The notes beneath the pieces were generated by a model, which saw nothing but the letters and a program-made list of their open reading frames with translations, ran no database searches and was not told where the DNA came from. A DNA stretch of 5,268 nucleotides. Source: an uncultured Clostridium sp. (GTDB lineage Bacteria > Bacillota > Clostridia > Clostridiales > Clostridiaceae). Positions 1 through 5,232 of this stretch are shown piece after piece. The first letter of the stretch is position 1, and the number at the start of each line of letters is the position of its first letter. A program made the translations under genes and the position numbers. The stretch lies in contig NZ_CALEVF010000304.1 of assembly GCF_937920395.1 (NCBI RefSeq), forward strand, positions 1 to 5,268, written 5' to 3'.

Positions 1-148
1 CCCTTACATCTGTACATTGAGCTGATAATATTGTTGATACTAAAAGCTCATAATGGTTTGTAAAATCAAGACCACACTTTACACCTGCATATGTTTCACT
101 AAGAATTTTAAGAACACTCTTAATTGTTTTTTTATTTATATAAATCAC
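1..148 (-). CDS. nth: Endonuclease III (Nth), N-terminal fragment cut by the window edge
   Basis: This is the first 49 codons of a DNA glycosylase/AP lyase that removes oxidised pyrimidines in base excision repair. I translated it from the reverse strand. The peptide runs INKKTIKSVLKILSETYAGV and later reaches YELLVSTILSAQCTDVR, which matches the conserved E. coli Nth stretch FELLIAVLLSAQATDV. The helix-hairpin-helix, catalytic Lys/Asp and 4Fe-4S cysteines would lie beyond position 1 and cannot be checked. The start is uncertain. GTG at 148-146 is the only canonical start before the conserved part and sits right after an in-frame TAG. However, a good Shine-Dalgarno (AGGTGAT, 150-144) overlaps that GTG and is better spaced for an ATA codon at 139-137, just before NKK, where homologues usually begin. 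The gene follows plsC by 29 bp on the same strand and is probably cotranscribed. The identity is firm; the start is not. Confidence 0.85.
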   Translation of the reverse strand, partial: MIYINKKTIKSVLKILSETYAGVKCGLDFTNHYELLVSTILSAQCTDVR

Positions 149-177
149 CTACTTCTTACTACTTAAATTATTATTAT

Positions 178-885
178 CTATTTAATTTGAGAATATACTC
201 CCCGATACTGCTCTGGAAGTAACACTGCTACACCCGACATTATTTCATTCATAACCTTATCATAATATTCATCTCGAGCTTCATCTTTCTCCTTAGGTTG
301 TAATGTAATAGGATCACCTATACTAATATTTACATCAGCATGATGAAATTTTTCGAGTGCCATATCTTTTTCGCTAATTGGCAACAATTTCTCTGTTCCC
401 CAAATACCCATTGGAAGAATTGTTGCTTTTGATAATTTAGCCATTAATATAATGCCTCTCTTACCCTCTATCATCTTTCCACTTCTACTTCTTGTCCCTT
501 CTGGAAACATCATAATATTATTACCTTGTTTTAGCGTACTTACTATCTTAGATATAGCATCTTTATCTGGCGAATTAGGATGCACTTGTATAGTTTTCGC
601 TACAAAAAAGCCTAATTTAGTAAGCCTATTATCTGTTAACTTTACTCCTGCTAAAAAAGTTACATTATCATCCTTTAATAACTTGTTCAAGATTATACCA
701 TCTGCATTGCTTAAATGATTGCATATGAAAATTATAGGCGACTTTATATCCTTAATTTTCTCCATTCCGTGAGTTTTAATATTTGCATATTTGTTAATAT
801 ATGAATCTAATAATCTTTTAGCTATAAATGATACAACTCTATCTGGTAAAACGTTTATTATTCCTAACGCAGATTTCGAAAGCAT
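178..885 (-). CDS. plsC: PlsC-like 1-acylglycerol-3-phosphate acyltransferase
   Basis: This 235-residue membrane-associated acyltransferase belongs to the lysophosphatidate acyltransferase (LPLAT) superfamily, which moves an acyl chain to the sn-2 position of lysophosphatidic acid to make phosphatidic acid. The catalytic HX4D motif is intact as NHLSNAD (His57, Asp62). The substrate phosphate-binding FPEGTRSRSGKM motif begins at residue 127, and a LPMGIWGTE block lies at about 157-164, where the family has its fourth motif. There is no long N-terminal transmembrane helix, only a mildly hydrophobic start, which is usual for short bacterial members. The ATG at 885 is well supported by AAAGGTGG at 893-900 with a 7-nt spacer. 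The gene follows queG by 38 bp and precedes nth by about 29 bp, with no hairpin in either gap. LPLAT paralogues vary in acyl acceptor, so the exact substrate is an inference; the fold and chemistry are secure. Confidence 0.88.
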   Translation of the reverse strand: MLSKSALGIINVLPDRVVSFIAKRLLDSYINKYANIKTHGMEKIKDIKSPIIFICNHLSNADGIILNKLLKDDNVTFLAGVKLTDNRLTKLGFFVAKTIQVHPNSPDKDAISKIVSTLKQGNNIMMFPEGTRSRSGKMIEGKRGIILMAKLSKATILPMGIWGTEKLLPISEKDMALEKFHHADVNISIGDPITLQPKEKDEARDEYYDKVMNEIMSGVAVLLPEQYRGVYSQIK

Positions 886-923
886 CTAAATTCCACCTTT
901 CATAAATAATGACTATAAAAATA

Positions 924-1916
924 TTATAATTTGAAAAACTTTAAAAGTCTATAATAATAATCTTTTATATAAGGTGATGTATCCTTCTCTATGGTCATAA
1001 TTTTAACCTTTTCAATAAAAAGCGCATTAATAATTGCATTCCTTTTAATAATATTTTTACCTCTCCACCCACAAGAGGTTATTTTATAATTATCTTTAAA
1101 TGATTTATTATCAATATTTATTAATTCATTCAAATTAGGTGTTTTCATATATTTATATGGTTTAAATTCTTTAATAACACTTAATTCAACTTCTTTATTG
1201 TAGGGACAAACTCTCTGACAAGTATCACAGCCAAATAACCTACCATCTAATTTATCAAACCAAAAATCCTCTATATCTTTTTTTTGAGTTATATAGGACA
1301 AACATATATTAGAGTTATTATTTATTCCAACTTTCCCTTTAACTATAGCACTTGTAGGACATGCTGACAGACATATTTCACAATTACCACATTTTTGCGT
1401 AACTCTTTTATCAGGGCCTATCACTAAATCCGTTATAATTTCTCCTAAAAAAACATATGAGCCATACCTTTTCGTTATTATCATATTATTTTTCCCTATA
1501 AATCCCACGCCACTTAGACTTGCAATATATCTCTCAGGTAATGCATTACTATCTACAAAATACATAGCTTTTGCACCCATCCCCTCAATAAATGTGCAAA
1601 TTTTTTTCATATATTCAATTAATACAAGGTGATAGTCTCTTCCTCTAGTGTAATTTGAGAAATATATTTTTTTATTGATATCTTTATCATACAGATATGG
1701 AAATGCAATAGAAATTATAGTTTTCCCATCTTCCATATATATAAATGGATTTATCTTTTTGTCTAGGTCTTTCTCTTCAAACTCATTTTCTAAATCTAAT
1801 TTTTTTTTCCTATCAAAATAAGGATTTAGCTCATGAAAAATCCTACATTCGCTAAACCCTATTGTATCTAACCCATTTATTTCACAAAATTCAATTATAT
1901 CATCTTTAACACTCAT
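924..1916 (-). CDS. queG: Epoxyqueuosine reductase QueG
   Basis: This cobalamin-dependent iron-sulfur enzyme reduces epoxyqueuosine to queuosine in the wobble position of GUN-anticodon tRNAs, the last step of queuosine synthesis. I start it at ATG 1916 (330 residues, MSVKDDIIEF). The frame stays open upstream to 1988, but the longer N-terminus overlaps cysE and does not resemble the family, and AAAGGG lies about 8 nt before the chosen ATG. The family's catalytic Asp falls in VDSNALPERYIA (Asp122), followed by GVGFIGKNNMI. Two 4Fe-4S clusters are visible: CGNCEICLSACP (Cys176, 179, 182, 186) and CDTCQRVCP (Cys230, 233, 237), with Cys205 in NICLSYIT as the likely eighth ligand. RGKNIIKRNAIINAL near residue 285 matches the family's RNA-facing tail. 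At 330 residues it is shorter than the E. coli and B. subtilis enzymes (about 380), with a reduced C-terminal HEAT-like region. It lies 13 bp after cysE. Confidence 0.93.
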   Translation of the reverse strand: MSVKDDIIEFCEINGLDTIGFSECRIFHELNPYFDRKKKLDLENEFEEKDLDKKINPFIYMEDGKTIISIAFPYLYDKDINKKIYFSNYTRGRDYHLVLIEYMKKICTFIEGMGAKAMYFVDSNALPERYIASLSGVGFIGKNNMIITKRYGSYVFLGEIITDLVIGPDKRVTQKCGNCEICLSACPTSAIVKGKVGINNNSNICLSYITQKKDIEDFWFDKLDGRLFGCDTCQRVCPYNKEVELSVIKEFKPYKYMKTPNLNELINIDNKSFKDNYKITSCGWRGKNIIKRNAIINALFIEKVKIMTIEKDTSPYIKDYYYRLLKFFKL

Positions 1917-1929
1917 ATCTTCAGTCCCT

Positions 1930-2514
1930 TTATATAACCATATCATTGTAAATTCTTTTAGTATTGCCTGCATAATCTTTAATCTCAATTATTGTTAATT
2001 CGTTTACGAAAATAACTCTAGCAGGTATCCCTACTGCAGTTGCCTTTGGTAATACATCTTTTAAGACTACAGCATTTGCACCAATTTTACTACTGGTTCC
2101 TATTTTGATAGGACCAAGAATTTTTGCACCAGCACCAACTATAACATCATCCCCTAAAGTAGGATGTCTTTTGCCAATATCCTTTCCTGTTCCACCTAAA
2201 GTAACCCCTTGATACAAAGTTACATTGTTTCCAATTTCCGTGGTTTCTCCAATAACTACTCCTGTTCCATGATCTATAAAAAAACCTTTCCCAATTTTAG
2301 CCCCTGGATGAATTTCTATTCCAGTAAAAAATCTAGCCCCCTGGGATATAGCCCTAGCTATAAAAAATATTTTATGATTATATAATATATGGGCTATTCT
2401 ATATATTATTACAGCATGAATACAAGGATATAATAATATTACTTCAACCCAATTTTTAGCTGCTGGATCCTTTTCTAATATATTATTTATATCATATCGT
2501 AACGTCTTAAACAT
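1930..2514 (-). CDS. cysE: Serine O-acetyltransferase CysE
   Basis: This cytosolic enzyme transfers acetyl from acetyl-CoA to L-serine, giving O-acetylserine, the substrate of CysK encoded just upstream. The 194-residue protein is the short form that lacks most of the N-terminal helical domain of E. coli CysE. It keeps DPAAKNW (Asp16), the YRIAHIL helix, and a left-handed beta-helix of hexapeptide repeats from about residue 64 to 165. The catalytic histidines are His82 in [11 protein letters not shown] and His117 in [18 protein letters not shown] at 105 and GAGAKILG at 127 are family signatures. The protein ends in isoleucine (NDMVI), as do CysE proteins whose tail docks into the CysK active site. 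ATG 2514 lies 9 nt after GGAGG (2524-2528); a nearer out-of-frame ATG at 2518 stops after three codons. It is 151 bp downstream of cysK and 13 bp upstream of queG. Confidence 0.95.
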   Translation of the reverse strand: MFKTLRYDINNILEKDPAAKNWVEVILLYPCIHAVIIYRIAHILYNHKIFFIARAISQGARFFTGIEIHPGAKIGKGFFIDHGTGVVIGETTEIGNNVTLYQGVTLGGTGKDIGKRHPTLGDDVIVGAGAKILGPIKIGTSSKIGANAVVLKDVLPKATAVGIPARVIFVNELTIIEIKDYAGNTKRIYNDMVI

Positions 2515-2553
2515 ACATTAATTCCTCCTATAGAGTTATAGTTTGTAAACATT

Positions 2554-2581
2554 CAAATTCATATTTAAAAATATAAATTTG
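2554..2581. repeat. Inverted repeat in the cysK-cysE gap
   Basis: Two 13-nt arms (plus strand CAAATTCATATTT at 2554-2566 and AAATATAAATTTG at 2569-2581) flank a 2-nt centre. They are complementary apart from one position, which is a G-U wobble in the minus-strand RNA. There is no U-tract after it, so it does not look like a terminator. It may be a protein operator, or an RNA hairpin that affects processing or decay of the cysK-cysE message about 25 nt before the cysE ribosome binding site. In AT-rich DNA such palindromes also arise by chance. The rest of the 2515-2665 gap holds only the cysE ribosome binding site and no convincing promoter. Confidence 0.45.
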
Positions 2582-2665
2582 TATATTCTTAAACCCTCAC
2601 ATCAGTCTATTTCTATGTGTTTTTTTATCTATAGAGTAGAAATAAATGTTTAGATTTTACCCTAA

Positions 2666-3577
2666 TTAGTCATAAATACCCATTGAAATATACTTTTCTC
2701 CTCCGTCTGGAGCAACAGTAACAACTTTTTTGCCTTTACCTAATTTTTTAGCAATTTTTATTGCTGCCGCAACATTAGCTCCTGTAGAAATTCCTACTAA
2801 GATACCTTCTTCTTTAGCAAGCCTTTTTGCTATATCGAAAGCTTCTTCATCAGTTATTTGCATTATTTCATCAATTACACTGCTATCATAAATATCTGGT
2901 GTAAATCCTGCTCCTATACCTTGTATTTTATGTGGTCCAGGTTCACCGCCAGATAATACTGGGGATTTCGCTGGTTCAACTGCAACAATTTTAATTTCCT
3001 TATTAAATTCTTTTAATTTTTTGCCCACTCCAGTAATTGTTCCACCAGTTCCGACTCCTGCTACAAAAACATCTACATCTGATATATCACTAAAAATTTC
3101 TTGTGCAGTGGTTTCGTAATGTTTTTCTGGATTCGCTATATTAATAAATTGTTGTGGTAAAAAGAATTTAGAATCTCCATCTGATATTTCTTTTGCTTTA
3201 TTTATAGCACCCTTCATTCCCTTTGAACCATCTGTAAGCACAAGTTGTGCGCCATATGCTTTTATTAAGCTACGTCTTTCAACACTCATGCTATCTGGCA
3301 TTACAATAATTACATCATATCCCTTAATTCTACCAATCATTGCCAAAGCTATCCCCATATTTCCACTAGTTGGTTCAACTATTGTAAAGCCTTCCTTTAG
3401 TAATCCTAATTTTTCAGCTTTTTCTATCATGCCTAGTGCAGCCCTATCTTTAATACTTCCAGCTGGATTATATTTTTCTAATTTCACATATACATCAGCC
3501 ACGTCACCCTTAACTAGTCTATTCAACTTTAGAACTGGTGTTCCACCTATCATATCTAAAACATTGTTATACATCAT
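2666..3577 (-). CDS. cysK: O-acetylserine sulfhydrylase (cysteine synthase) CysK
   Basis: This PLP enzyme of the fold-type II (beta) family joins O-acetylserine and sulfide to give cysteine and acetate in the cytosol. The 303 residues are full length. Lys43 in NPAGSIKDRAA is the PLP Schiff-base lysine. The substrate carboxylate loop is TSGNM (residues 70-74), where most cysteine synthases have TSGNT. The PLP phosphate cup is GVGTGGT (174-180), Ser264 in VGISTGA is placed to contact the pyridine nitrogen, and GPHKIQGIGAGF (214-225) is the usual signature. The tail APDGGEKYIS is typical. The start is ATG 3577, 9 nt after GGAGG (3587-3591); a second in-frame ATG follows at once (MMYNN). The gene is preceded by a cysteine-specific T-box leader and followed by cysE, so the pair makes cysteine from serine when charged tRNA-Cys is scarce. 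A cystathionine beta-synthase-type role is less likely given the CysE partner. Confidence 0.95.
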   Translation of the reverse strand: MMYNNVLDMIGGTPVLKLNRLVKGDVADVYVKLEKYNPAGSIKDRAALGMIEKAEKLGLLKEGFTIVEPTSGNMGIALAMIGRIKGYDVIIVMPDSMSVERRSLIKAYGAQLVLTDGSKGMKGAINKAKEISDGDSKFFLPQQFINIANPEKHYETTAQEIFSDISDVDVFVAGVGTGGTITGVGKKLKEFNKEIKIVAVEPAKSPVLSGGEPGPHKIQGIGAGFTPDIYDSSVIDEIMQITDEEAFDIAKRLAKEEGILVGISTGANVAAAIKIAKKLGKGKKVVTVAPDGGEKYISMGIYD

Positions 3578-3711
3578 AATAATATTCCTCCATTTTTTTA
3601 ATAAGTTACTTGTCTTAAAAATTATCCGTATTTTTACATATATAATCTTATGAATTTACAAAGAGACACATATATGTTTATTATTGTAATATTTCATATG
3701 TTTTTGGGTAC
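3578..3711 (-). other. Untranslated segment between T-box terminator and cysK
   Basis: About 134 nt of very AT-rich transcript separates the U-tract of the T-box terminator from the cysK start. It contains the cysK ribosome binding site (GGAGG, 3587-3591). I see no second hairpin with a U-tract, no consensus promoter and no credible gene. A 13-codon ATG frame at 3697-3656 has no ribosome binding site. Confidence 0.6.
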
Positions 3712-3745
3712 AAAAAAAACTTCCTCTACTATTAGAGACGAAGTT
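3712..3745 (-). terminator. T-box intrinsic terminator (attenuator)
   Basis: In the minus-strand RNA, AACTTC pairs with GAAGTT. Inside this, CTCT pairs with AGAG after a 2-nt GU bulge, around an AAUAGU loop, and the stem runs into eight consecutive U residues (3719-3712). Its 5' arm uses the same bases (3732-3745) that form the 3' half of the antiterminator, so the two structures exclude each other. This is the expected transcriptional off state when tRNA-Cys is charged. Confidence 0.9.
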
Positions 3746-3767
3746 TTACTTCGTGGTCCCACTCTAA
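3732..3767 (-). promoter_or_regulatory. T-box antiterminator with 7-nt tRNA-acceptor bulge
   Basis: The minus-strand RNA forms TTAGAG/CTCTAA (3767-3762 with 3737-3732), then a 7-nt bulge TGGGACC (3761-3755), then ACGAAG/CTTCGT closed by a TAAA-type loop. This is the canonical T-box antiterminator, with the conserved AGAGTGGGACCACG box. The TGG of the bulge pairs with the CCA end of an uncharged tRNA. The next base, which should match discriminator base 73, is G here. Confidence 0.92.
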
Positions 3768-4020
3768 GTTATAATCACCAAAATGATTATAACGCCACTT
3801 TTTCAAGCACAATGTTATGCTCAATCACTATAACGGGCGAGTCCCGATGCAGCCTACCAAAACCATACAATAATAAACAACAATATTTTCACTTGTTATA
3901 TACTATCGCATTACTAATTCGGTGCATAACTCCAAAGGGCACTTCATATAGTTTTCCTTTAAGAGTCTTCTCAGCTTTGGACTCTATCTCTGTAAATTTT
4001 TCCTATATTACTTTCCTTCT

Positions 4021-4067
4021 TCTTAGTATTTTCTAGTATCTCCTAGTATCTCCTAGTATTTCAGTAT
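4021..4067 (-). repeat. Tandem decamer repeats at the 5' end of the T-box leader
   Basis: Five ATACT units begin on the minus strand at 4067, 4059, 4049, 4039 and 4029. Two middle copies are identical (ATACTAGGAG), the next is ATACTAGAAA, the last is ATACTAAGAA, and the first is a shortened ATACTGAA. The last copy supplies the 5' strand of the predicted Stem I base. The array lies within the transcript, starting about 10 nt after the inferred start point. Confidence 0.85.
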
Positions 4068-4082
4068 GAATTACTTTTCTTT

Positions 4083-4111
4083 ATTATATTCTTAACATTA
4101 TAATATGTCAA
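4083..4111 (-). promoter_or_regulatory. Sigma-A promoter of the T-box-cysK-cysE unit
   Basis: TTGACA (4111-4106) and TATAAT (4088-4083) are both perfect consensus hexamers with an exact 17-bp spacer. Transcription should start near 4076, placing the T-box structures at the right distance downstream. The -35 box is only 19 bp past the stop codon of the upstream oxidoreductase gene. A promoter this strong fits control by attenuation rather than at initiation. Confidence 0.93.
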
Positions 4112-4130
4112 TAGTATTTCTTTTGTTTTA

Positions 4131-5111
4131 TTAAATCTCAGAGTTGTTTGCATATAATGATGCAATTTCGCCTATAGCACAGCTTTGTTTTACCACACTT
4201 TCATGAAAAGCATACCCCTGAACTACCCCTCCACACGCAAAAATACCACCTATGTTTGTTTGTGAATTCATATTCAATTTAATTTGTCCTGTTGATGAAT
4301 TGACTACTATCTTAGCCTGCTTTGCTAGTTCATTATCTGGATATAAATCTACTGATAAAAGTAATGCATCACATGAAATACGTTCCTCACTACCATTTAC
4401 AACTTCATTATTGCTATCAATTTCCACTAAAGTAATACCTTCGATTCTACTTTTTCCTTGAATATCAACAACTCTATGCATCATTTTTAGTGGTATATTA
4501 AAATTCTTTAACGAATCAGATAATTTTTTATCAACGGCCTCAATAACATTTTTGCTTTCAATTATTGCTTTTACATTAGCACCTTCAATTGATAGTCTTC
4601 TTGCTACTATTAACGCAATGTCTCCTGTTCCTAATATAACTATTTCTTTTCCTGGCATATAGCCTTCAATGTTTACGAATTTCTGTGCACACCCTACCGT
4701 GTAAATACCTGCACATCTACTACCTGGTAGATTTGAAAATCCTCTTGGCCTCTCTCTGCACCCAGTTGCAATTATTATAGTTTTTGCACTAATTTTAAAA
4801 GTCCCAACCTCAGAGTTCACAACATTAATTTCTTTAGCATCATTTAAATTTAAAACAGTAGTGTTTAATTTATATGAAATATCTAATTCCTTAATTTTAT
4901 CTATAAGCTTCTGAACAAATTCTGGTCCCGTCAAATCCTCACTAAAAATATCCTTACCAAATCCATTATGAATACACTGGTTTAAAATTCCACCTAATTG
5001 TTTTTCTCTTTCTAAAATTAAAATCTTACATTCATAATGTTCTTTAGCTGAAATAGCAGCTGCAAGGCCTGCTGGACCTCCTCCAATTACCACTATGTCA
5101 TATTGTTGCAT
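4131..5111 (-). CDS. FAD/NAD(P)-dependent oxidoreductase, GlpA-partner type, shortened
   Basis: This 326-residue cytosolic flavoprotein has two dinucleotide folds. The FAD site is VVIGGGPAGLAAA (residues 7-19) with the acidic strand end ILERE (32-36); ATGCRERPRG (115-124) is the second FAD contact; GTGDIAL (161-167) is the NAD(P) site; FACGG (291-295) is near the usual C-terminal FAD motif. LGGILNQCIHNGFG (39-52, Cys46) and TGPEF (61-65) match the oxidoreductase commonly encoded between a GlpA/GlpO-like glycerol-3-phosphate dehydrogenase and a DUF1667 protein in clostridia. From memory, those are about 420 residues and carry CGNVLHVHDLVD near here. This protein has a divergent CGGVVQGYAFHES and stops soon after, and neither partner gene is adjacent. 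ATG 5111 has GGAGG (5118-5122) with a 6-nt spacer. Its electron partner and substrate are unknown; location beside cysteine genes is not proof of a sulfur role. Confidence 0.85.
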   Translation of the reverse strand: MQQYDIVVIGGGPAGLAAAISAKEHYECKILILEREKQLGGILNQCIHNGFGKDIFSEDLTGPEFVQKLIDKIKELDISYKLNTTVLNLNDAKEINVVNSEVGTFKISAKTIIIATGCRERPRGFSNLPGSRCAGIYTVGCAQKFVNIEGYMPGKEIVILGTGDIALIVARRLSIEGANVKAIIESKNVIEAVDKKLSDSLKNFNIPLKMMHRVVDIQGKSRIEGITLVEIDSNNEVVNGSEERISCDALLLSVDLYPDNELAKQAKIVVNSSTGQIKLNMNSQTNIGGIFACGGVVQGYAFHESVVKQSCAIGEIASLYANNSEI

Positions 5112-5159
5112 TATATACCTCCAGTTGCAGGCATCTTAACCTGTTCCTTATTTTGTAAT

Positions 5160-5173
5160 ACTTAATATTAAGT
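5160..5173. promoter_or_regulatory. 14-bp perfect palindrome, possible operator
   Basis: ACTTAATATTAAGT is a perfect palindrome about 50 bp before the oxidoreductase start and about 10 bp downstream of a TATAAT box (5184-5189). That is a typical place for a repressor to block early transcription. I do not recognise the regulator, and AT-only palindromes are common in this kind of genome. Confidence 0.35.
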
Positions 5174-5183
5174 TTAATACTTT

Positions 5184-5212
5184 ATTATAATAAAACGTAA
5201 AAACCCGTGAAA
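5184..5212 (-). promoter_or_regulatory. Possible promoter of the oxidoreductase gene
   Basis: A perfect TATAAT (5189-5184) lies 73 bp upstream of the start codon. At 17 bp further up, the -35 position reads TTTCAC (5212-5207), only three matches to TTGACA, and falls inside the tRNA terminator hairpin. The -10 is convincing and the -35 is not, so the promoter may be weak, activator-dependent, or absent with the gene fed by tRNA read-through. Confidence 0.4.
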
Positions 5213-5228
5213 ATAATTTCACAGGTTT
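5199..5228 (-). terminator. Intrinsic terminator after the tRNA gene
   Basis: Minus-strand AAACCTGTGAAA (5228-5217) pairs along 12 bp with TTTCACGGGTTT (5212-5201), with one U-G wobble and a 4-nt loop, and leads into a run of five U residues ending at 5199. It begins 4 nt after the tRNA CCA end and should end the tRNA transcript. Confidence 0.85.
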
Positions 5229-5232
5229 TATT

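Larger units (their letters stand above)
3712..4076 (-). promoter_or_regulatory. Cysteine-specific T-box riboswitch leader of cysK-cysE
   Basis: This roughly 365-nt leader senses the charging of tRNA-Cys. Stem I is predicted from 4028 to 3912: its base is TACTAA (4028-4023) with TTAGTA (3917-3912), and ATATAG with CTATAT form an inner helix. The distal arm AGAGTC/GACTCT carries a GCTGAGA loop, and an AGTA on the 5' side faces the specifier loop. The specifier reads GTTA-TGC-ACCGAA; TGC (3926-3924) is a cysteine codon. Downstream are a CGGG/CCCG hairpin (3846-3834) where the Stem II/IIB element is expected, a perfect 10-bp hairpin GTTATAATCA/TGATTATAAC (3793-3768) that serves as Stem III, and the antiterminator/terminator pair. 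Known T-box logic says uncharged tRNA-Cys binds the specifier and the bulge and allows read-through into cysK. The specifier position agrees with the downstream cysteine genes. The exact 5' end is inferred from the promoter. Confidence 0.92.

Noticed and set aside
452..718. Open frame on the plus strand opposite plsC
   Set aside because: It is antisense to intact acyltransferase motifs, is hydrophobic low-complexity sequence, and has no convincing ribosome binding site.
1917..1988. N-terminal extension of queG to ATG 1988
   Set aside because: It would overlap cysE by almost 60 bp, lacks family resemblance, and ATG 1916 has a better ribosome binding site and matches known QueG N-termini.
2528..2637. 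Direct repeat CTATAGAGT at 2528-2536 and 2629-2637
   Set aside because: It is nine bases in AT-rich DNA, one copy overlaps the cysE ribosome binding site, and there is no other sign of insertion or duplication.
2519..2665. Possible independent cysE promoter or terminator after cysK
   Set aside because: No pair of hexamers with proper spacing and no hairpin with a U-tract could be found; the candidates tested matched poorly.
3656..3697. 13-codon frame MKYYNNKHICVSL after the T-box terminator, considered as a leader peptide
   Set aside because: It has no ribosome binding site, only one Cys codon, no alternative hairpins, and a T-box already provides the cysteine control.
3288..4036. Two plus-strand open frames opposite the cysK start and the T-box leader
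   Set aside because: One mirrors conserved cysK codons. The other lies over RNA structures that fully explain that sequence. Neither shows a recognisable domain.
4252..4461. Plus-strand open frame inside the oxidoreductase gene
   Set aside because: It is antisense to the coding sequence and has no start signal or family features.
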